A stretch of 64,000 bases of DNA from positions 139,739 to 203,738 of the forward strand of contig NZ_JBHEEH010000003.1 in assembly GCF_041929845.1 (NCBI RefSeq), read 5' to 3'. The DNA comes from Paenochrobactrum pullorum (GTDB lineage: Bacteria > Pseudomonadota > Alphaproteobacteria > Rhizobiales > Rhizobiaceae). Within the stretch, counting starts at the first letter, position 1. Every line of letters starts with the position of its first letter. The position numbers and the translations under genes are program-made. The notes beneath the pieces were generated by a model. The model saw only the letters and a list, made by a program, of their open reading frames with translations. It had not been told where the DNA came from and searched no databases. This document shows, piece after piece, positions 59,888 to 64,000 of this stretch.

Positions 59888-60958
59888 TTATACTGGCAGC
59901 AGATGCAAAGATGCACGTGAAGGGCTGAGGAATACGCGCTCACCAGTGGCAAATTGACCATGCTCGGCAGGACTTGCTACATCAACCAGCCAGTCGCCAA
60001 GCCCATCCACATCAATCAGATATTCCGCAACATTGCCGAGGAACATGGCGCGTTTGACTGTGCTGGCGAATTCGCCTTGTGTTGCATGGATTTTCACGGC
60101 TTCAGGGCGTACGATCAGTGTAACATTGTCACCTTCAGCAAAACCTGTCTCACGCCCTAATTCCAAAGTTACGCCTGCGAGCTCTACTTTGTCTTTTCCG
60201 GTTACTTTTGCAGTCGGGAAATTGCCCTTGCCGATGAAGTCTGCAACAAATTTTGTGGCCGGACGTGCATAAACCTCATAAGGCGTGCCGATCTGCTCGA
60301 CATTACCCTTGTTCATCACTACGATCAGGTCGGAGATGCTCATCGCTTCTACCTGATCATGGGTAACATAGAGGCTGGTAATACCAAGGCGTTGCTGCAA
60401 TTCACGAATTTCCACGCGCATTTGCTCGCGTAATTTGGCATCGAGATTGGACAGTGGTTCATCAAACAATAAGACGCTCGGTTCCATCACAATCGCGCGT
60501 GCAAGAGCGACGCGCTGCTGCTGTCCGCCCGATAGCTGGTTCGGTGAACGGGTTGCGTAGCCTTGCAAGCCAGTCACTTCCATCACATGGTTCACCCGTT
60601 GATCAATTACAGAACGGCTAATTTTTTTGAGCCTTAAACCAAAGGCGATATTTTCAAACACATTAAGGTGCGGAAAAATCGCATAGGATTGAAACACCAT
60701 CGCCGCATCACGCAAGTTCGGTGCCACATCATTCATACGTTTTTCACCGAACATGATATCGCCTGAAGTGGGTTCTTCAAAACCAGCAATCATACGCAGC
60801 AATGTGGTTTTACCGCACCCGGATGGCCCGAGCAGCGTTACCAACTGGCCTTTTTGAATTGCCAGATTGATATCACGCACCGCATGTACCGTTTGTGACG
60901 GGTTTTCCGGATTGGTGAATTGCTTGTGAAGCGCAATAATTTTTACGTCATCTGTCAT
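59888..60958 (-). CDS. ABC importer ATPase (FbpC/PotA-like)
   Basis: A 356-aa ATPase: Walker A LLGPSGCGKTTLLRMI near residue 41, signature NQLSGGQQQRVALARAI near residue 139, Walker B VLLFDEPLSNLDAKLRE near residue 162, H-loop YVTHDQVEAMSIS near residue 196, then a TOBE-type C-terminal domain. Its start is 2 bp from the end of the permease gene. It belongs to the three-gene importer read from 63641 downward. Confidence 0.9.
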   Translation of the reverse strand: MTDDVKIIALHKQFTNPENPSQTVHAVRDINLAIQKGQLVTLLGPSGCGKTTLLRMIAGFEEPTSGDIMFGEKRMNDVAPNLRDAAMVFQSYAIFPHLNVFENIAFGLRLKKISRSVIDQRVNHVMEVTGLQGYATRSPNQLSGGQQQRVALARAIVMEPSVLLFDEPLSNLDAKLREQMRVEIRELQQRLGITSLYVTHDQVEAMSISDLIVVMNKGNVEQIGTPYEVYARPATKFVADFIGKGNFPTAKVTGKDKVELAGVTLELGRETGFAEGDNVTLIVRPEAVKIHATQGEFASTVKRAMFLGNVAEYLIDVDGLGDWLVDVASPAEHGQFATGERVFLSPSRASLHLLPV

Positions 60959-60959
60959 A

Positions 60960-62633
60960 TTAAAAACGAACCATATTTGTGTGACGTGTCATACGGGTTA
61001 CGAAGGCATTGATCAGCATAACAGCGATCAGAACAATCAGAATAACCAGCACACTGAAGGCCGCAGCGACACCAAGCCGCCCTGAGCCGACCTGATTAAG
61101 AATTTGTACTGTCATCAGATTCCAATTGGCCGAAACAAGGAAGATTGCAGCACTGATAGCGGTCATTGAACGCACAAAGGCATAAACGAGACCGGAGAAA
61201 AATGCAGGTGCCACCAATGGCAGTGTTACTTTGCGGAAGGTTGTCAGTGTTGTGGCACCGAGATTTTGGGCAGCTTCCTCAATTGAAGGATCAATCTGAC
61301 GCAAAACTGCAATGCCTGATTGGATACCAACCGGCACATAGCGCAGCACGAAACAAAGAACAAGAATGGCAAGTGTGCCCGTCAGAACGAATGGTGGTGC
61401 ATTGAAGGCCAAAATATAGCCGATACCGACAACAGTTCCCGGAACTGCATAAGAGAGGATCGAGCCAAATTCCAGCAATTGCTTTCCCGGAAAGGCACGG
61501 CGAACCACGATGAACGCGATAATCATTCCGAGAAGGCCGCTGATCGGTGTTGAGATGATCGCGATAATCAGTGTATCGACAACGGATGAAAGGCCAACAT
61601 CGAAGACATAATAGAAATGATTGAGCGTAAATGTGTAATTAAAGCCCCAAACCTGCGTAAATGCACCGAGAAGAATAACCAGATAAAATAGCACGACAAT
61701 GATCGCAAATGTCAGCAGCAGGCTGTAAAGCAGCCATTTAATTGGAGTGCTGACGATTTTTGAAGTGCTGGCGGTTGGTTTTCCGGTAACTGTTACATAT
61801 TGACGTTTGGCCAAATAATAACGTTGAATGGCAAATGCAGTGAGCGATGGTAGGATCAGAATAACTGCCAGAGTTGCTCCACGTGCCAGATTGAAAGAGC
61901 CGGTGATTTCCAGATAGGCTTGCGGGGCAAGCATCGGGAATGCAGCACCTGCAAGCACCAGCGGATTACCAAAATCAGCCATGGATTCGATGAACACAAT
62001 CAAAAATGCGCTGGCAATGCCTGGTAGTGACAATGGAAAAGTAACTTTCCAGAAAGTCTGCCATCGTGTGGCACCAATATTGAGTGCGGCATCTTCCAAT
62101 GTCGGGCTGATGGAAGCCAGTACGCCGCGCAAGGAAAGATAGGCAATCGGTGCAAAAGTGAAAACTTGCGAGAGCACAACACCATGCATGCCATAGATGC
62201 TGAAAGCATCCAGATGCAGGATCTGTTTGGTAATCAGGCCATTGAAGCCAAACAGAAACAGAATGGAAATAGCAGAGACAAAGGGTGGTGAAATAATCGG
62301 TAGAATTGTGAGGTAATGCAGCAGTTTCTTGCCTGGCACGTCGAGACGTGTGAGCACGAAAGCGGCAAGATAACCGATCATAACGCCGATAATACCGACA
62401 AGAGCGCCGACGCTCAGGCTGTTGATCAGCGCATTCTGATAGAGTTTGCGCTGAAACAGGATTGCGTAATTATCCAATGTCCAGTCTCCCCGCTGTTGCA
62501 GACTGGCTAAGAAGACTTTGACCAGCGGGAAGATTACGAAAACAGCGATCGACGCAAAAATAACGACGATCAGAGCGAGTAATACTGGATCACGCGCCAA
62601 AATACGGATTTGCGATCGGGCTGTTTTGAACAT
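60960..62633 (-). CDS. Fused two-domain ABC permease (FbpB/ThiP-like)
   Basis: A 557-aa protein containing two related permease halves, each with about six segments and an EAA loop: ISPTLEDAALNIGATRWQTF near residue 192 and IDPSIEEAAQNLGATTLTTF near residue 463. Such duplicated permeases serve ferric iron, thiamine or aminoethylphosphonate importers. Tight spacing to both neighbours shows an operon. Confidence 0.9.
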   Translation of the reverse strand: MFKTARSQIRILARDPVLLALIVVIFASIAVFVIFPLVKVFLASLQQRGDWTLDNYAILFQRKLYQNALINSLSVGALVGIIGVMIGYLAAFVLTRLDVPGKKLLHYLTILPIISPPFVSAISILFLFGFNGLITKQILHLDAFSIYGMHGVVLSQVFTFAPIAYLSLRGVLASISPTLEDAALNIGATRWQTFWKVTFPLSLPGIASAFLIVFIESMADFGNPLVLAGAAFPMLAPQAYLEITGSFNLARGATLAVILILPSLTAFAIQRYYLAKRQYVTVTGKPTASTSKIVSTPIKWLLYSLLLTFAIIVVLFYLVILLGAFTQVWGFNYTFTLNHFYYVFDVGLSSVVDTLIIAIISTPISGLLGMIIAFIVVRRAFPGKQLLEFGSILSYAVPGTVVGIGYILAFNAPPFVLTGTLAILVLCFVLRYVPVGIQSGIAVLRQIDPSIEEAAQNLGATTLTTFRKVTLPLVAPAFFSGLVYAFVRSMTAISAAIFLVSANWNLMTVQILNQVGSGRLGVAAAFSVLVILIVLIAVMLINAFVTRMTRHTNMVRF

Positions 62634-62636
62634 TGG

Positions 62637-63641
62637 TTATTGTCCGAGTACGTCTTCAACCCAACGGTCAACAAGGCGCTGACGATTGGCGGAAGCAAAT
62701 GCCGGATCATAGGAAATCAGTTTGATATCCTTGAGTGCCGGCACACCTTCGCCCGCATTGACATCACCTCGGATCGGCATGAAGTAGGTTTTGTTTTTGG
62801 AAAGCTGCTCCTGACCTTTTGCCGAGGTCATCCAGTCTACCAGTTTCTTGGCTTCATCCTGATTGGCTGCATCTTTGAGGATCGACATGGCAGCGACTTC
62901 ATAGCCTACGCCTTCAGCCGGGAATACAACTTTGACAGGGAAGCCTTCATCCACCAGCTTCAGAAAGCCTGGTGAAAATTGCAGTGCAATCGGGGTTTCC
63001 CCAACGCCAAGCGCGCCGCTTGGTGCTGTGCCACTCTGAGTATAAGTTTGGATATTCGGGTTGAGCGCTTTCATATATTCGAAAGTCGCATCTTCACCCC
63101 ATAATTGGTTCAGAGTTAGGATAACCGCATAAGCCGTGCCGGAAGCTTGCGGGGAAGGCATCTGGATCAGGCCGCGATAGGCTTCATTTTTCAAATCTTC
63201 CCATGATTTGGGTGCTGGCACATTGCGCTTTTCAAGAATGTCGGTGCGAATACCCAAAGCTAATGGATTTGTATAAATGGCGTGCCAATAGCCGTCTTTG
63301 TCTTTGAATTGCTCTGTTAAGTCTCCCGCATTGGCAGAAACATAAGGTTCTGTCAGGCCGCGTTCTTGGGCAAGAATGTGATTTTCGCTGGGTGCGCCAA
63401 ACCAGACATCTGCTTGCGGACGATTGGATTCAGCTTCAATACGTGACAATGCAGGACCTGATGACAGAAATACCATCTGGACTTTAACGCCTGTATCCTC
63501 AGTAAATGCATCGAGGATTTTCTTGGCATTTTCTTCATCAACACTGGTATAAACCATCAGAGCCTGCGCTGTGGTAACAACCGAACCCATTGCGACAAAG
63601 GCCGCTGTTGCAATGGTAGCAAAGCGTAAACGGAATTTCAT
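62637..63641 (-). CDS. Family 1 ABC substrate-binding protein (FbpA/phosphonate type)
   Basis: A 334-aa periplasmic protein with a Sec signal peptide (cut near TTAQA, residue 27) and mature start LMVYTSVDEENAKKILDAFTE, then SRIEAESNRPQADVWFGAPS near residue 69 and MPSPQASGTAYAVILTL near residue 158. The double-Tyr iron signature of FbpA is not obvious, and the SPQASGTAY-like segment also occurs in 2-aminoethylphosphonate binders, so iron versus phosphonate remains open. GGGAGGAG precedes the ATG. Confidence 0.85.
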   Translation of the reverse strand: MKFRLRFATIATAAFVAMGSVVTTAQALMVYTSVDEENAKKILDAFTEDTGVKVQMVFLSSGPALSRIEAESNRPQADVWFGAPSENHILAQERGLTEPYVSANAGDLTEQFKDKDGYWHAIYTNPLALGIRTDILEKRNVPAPKSWEDLKNEAYRGLIQMPSPQASGTAYAVILTLNQLWGEDATFEYMKALNPNIQTYTQSGTAPSGALGVGETPIALQFSPGFLKLVDEGFPVKVVFPAEGVGYEVAAMSILKDAANQDEAKKLVDWMTSAKGQEQLSKNKTYFMPIRGDVNAGEGVPALKDIKLISYDPAFASANRQRLVDRWVEDVLGQ

Positions 63642-63677
63642 CGGATCGCTCCTCCCTTATGATCATATAAATATCAT

Positions 63678-63798
63678 GAAAATGTCATAAATTCATTGGG
63701 AGTTAATATTGCCGAAATGGGTGGTGTCAACCTCTGGATGTAATCGCTGTCTTTAAATTGTGAAATAAGATCCACAAATATGAAATTCATGACATTTT
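63678..63798. promoter_or_regulatory. Distant inverted copies of AAAATGTCATRAATT
   Basis: AAAATGTCATAAATTCAT (63678-63695) upstream of the importer start and its near inverse ATGAAATTCATGACATTTT (63780-63798). Paired sites about 100 bp apart could bind one regulator with looping, or be sites for divergent promoters. Confidence 0.4.
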
Positions 63799-64000
63799 GG
63801 ATACGCATAATGGTGGCATTACACATATGTGATGGCAAAATATAATACGCTTAATCGTATAGATGGCGACCTACAATTGGCGGGAAGATCAATCAAACAT
63901 AGATCTTTCAGTAAGCTAGCTAGTGTTTTAGCAAGTTAAAGTTGCGACGTTCCCAGCAAAATAGAAATGCGACAGGCGCTGACGACAGCCCCCATTCCGA
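63799..64000. other. Right-edge non-coding sequence
   Basis: 202 bp to the window edge without a supported gene. The two TGCGAC-like strings near 63940-63977 resemble ends of some insertion sequences but cannot be assigned. Confidence 0.4.

Noticed and set aside
63940..64000. IS21-like element end at the right edge
   Set aside because: Only two short TGCGAC strings are visible and no transposase sequence; insufficient to call.

Overview
The window looks like chromosomal DNA of a moderately AT-rich (roughly half GC) alphaproteobacterium of the Hyphomicrobiales, most likely Brucellaceae-like. Evidence: perfect BioR operators (a regulator known from alphaproteobacteria) in front of bioY-bioB, two ~100-bp AGAGCATGTC-type palindromic repeats of the Bru-RS kind, an AztD/COG0523 zinc pair, and an abundance of TRAP and ABC uptake systems driven by GntR/FCD regulators. 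The genus is not fixed by anything seen here. I found no rRNA, tRNA, CRISPR array or replication origin.

Layout. 1-5841: bioY-bioB (bioB runs off the left edge) with three perfect BioR boxes; a ChaA-type cation/proton antiporter with two tandem ACGA-loop hairpins that match the guanidine-II (mini-ykkC) riboswitch; a YkuD L,D-transpeptidase with an AstE/aspartoacylase-like hydrolase; and methylthioribose kinase mtnK. 6086-21084: a 15-kb plus-strand catabolic cluster, divergent from mtnK and headed by a GntR regulator: MtnA-like isomerase, family I CoA-transferase pair, CaiB/BaiF CoA-transferase, FucA-like aldolase, TRAP transporter, ThDP enzyme, aldehyde dehydrogenase, AhpD-like protein, AcuI-like reductase and DmdB-like acyl-CoA ligase. 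With mtnK this contains the three core activities of the DHAP shunt for 5-methylthioribose/5-deoxyribose, followed by what could be an oxidative, CoA-dependent route for the released aldehyde. 21377-23917: Zur-type promoter, AztD and a COG0523 GTPase.

23924-28623 (minus): a ytcA-mdtN-mdtO-mdtP type four-gene efflux operon. 29083-41027: an outer-membrane protein, a MarR regulator, a branched-chain-type ABC importer, DUF2848, GntR, amidase, cupin and a two-component HpaB/HpaC-type flavin monooxygenase, probably one aromatic-compound pathway. The MarR promoter and the flavin-reductase promoter share an almost identical 22-bp palindromic site. 41297-44167: MOSC protein, MocR-type regulator and a broken CHRD gene.

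44714-51247: a four-carbon acid-sugar module (3-hydroxyacyl-CoA-dehydrogenase-like enzyme, GntR, OtnK, TRAP transporter, OtnC). 51330-54123 (minus): an SsuABC/NMT1-type ABC importer. 54500-58161: a scarred region holding an autotransporter tail fragment, an IS5-family remnant, a frameshifted AT-rich membrane-protein gene, a decayed IS66 transposase, and the broken 3' end of a TonB-dependent receptor fused in frame to an Omp25/31-like barrel piece. 58525-63641: a uracil/xanthine-type permease and a minus-strand iron- or phosphonate-type ABC importer.
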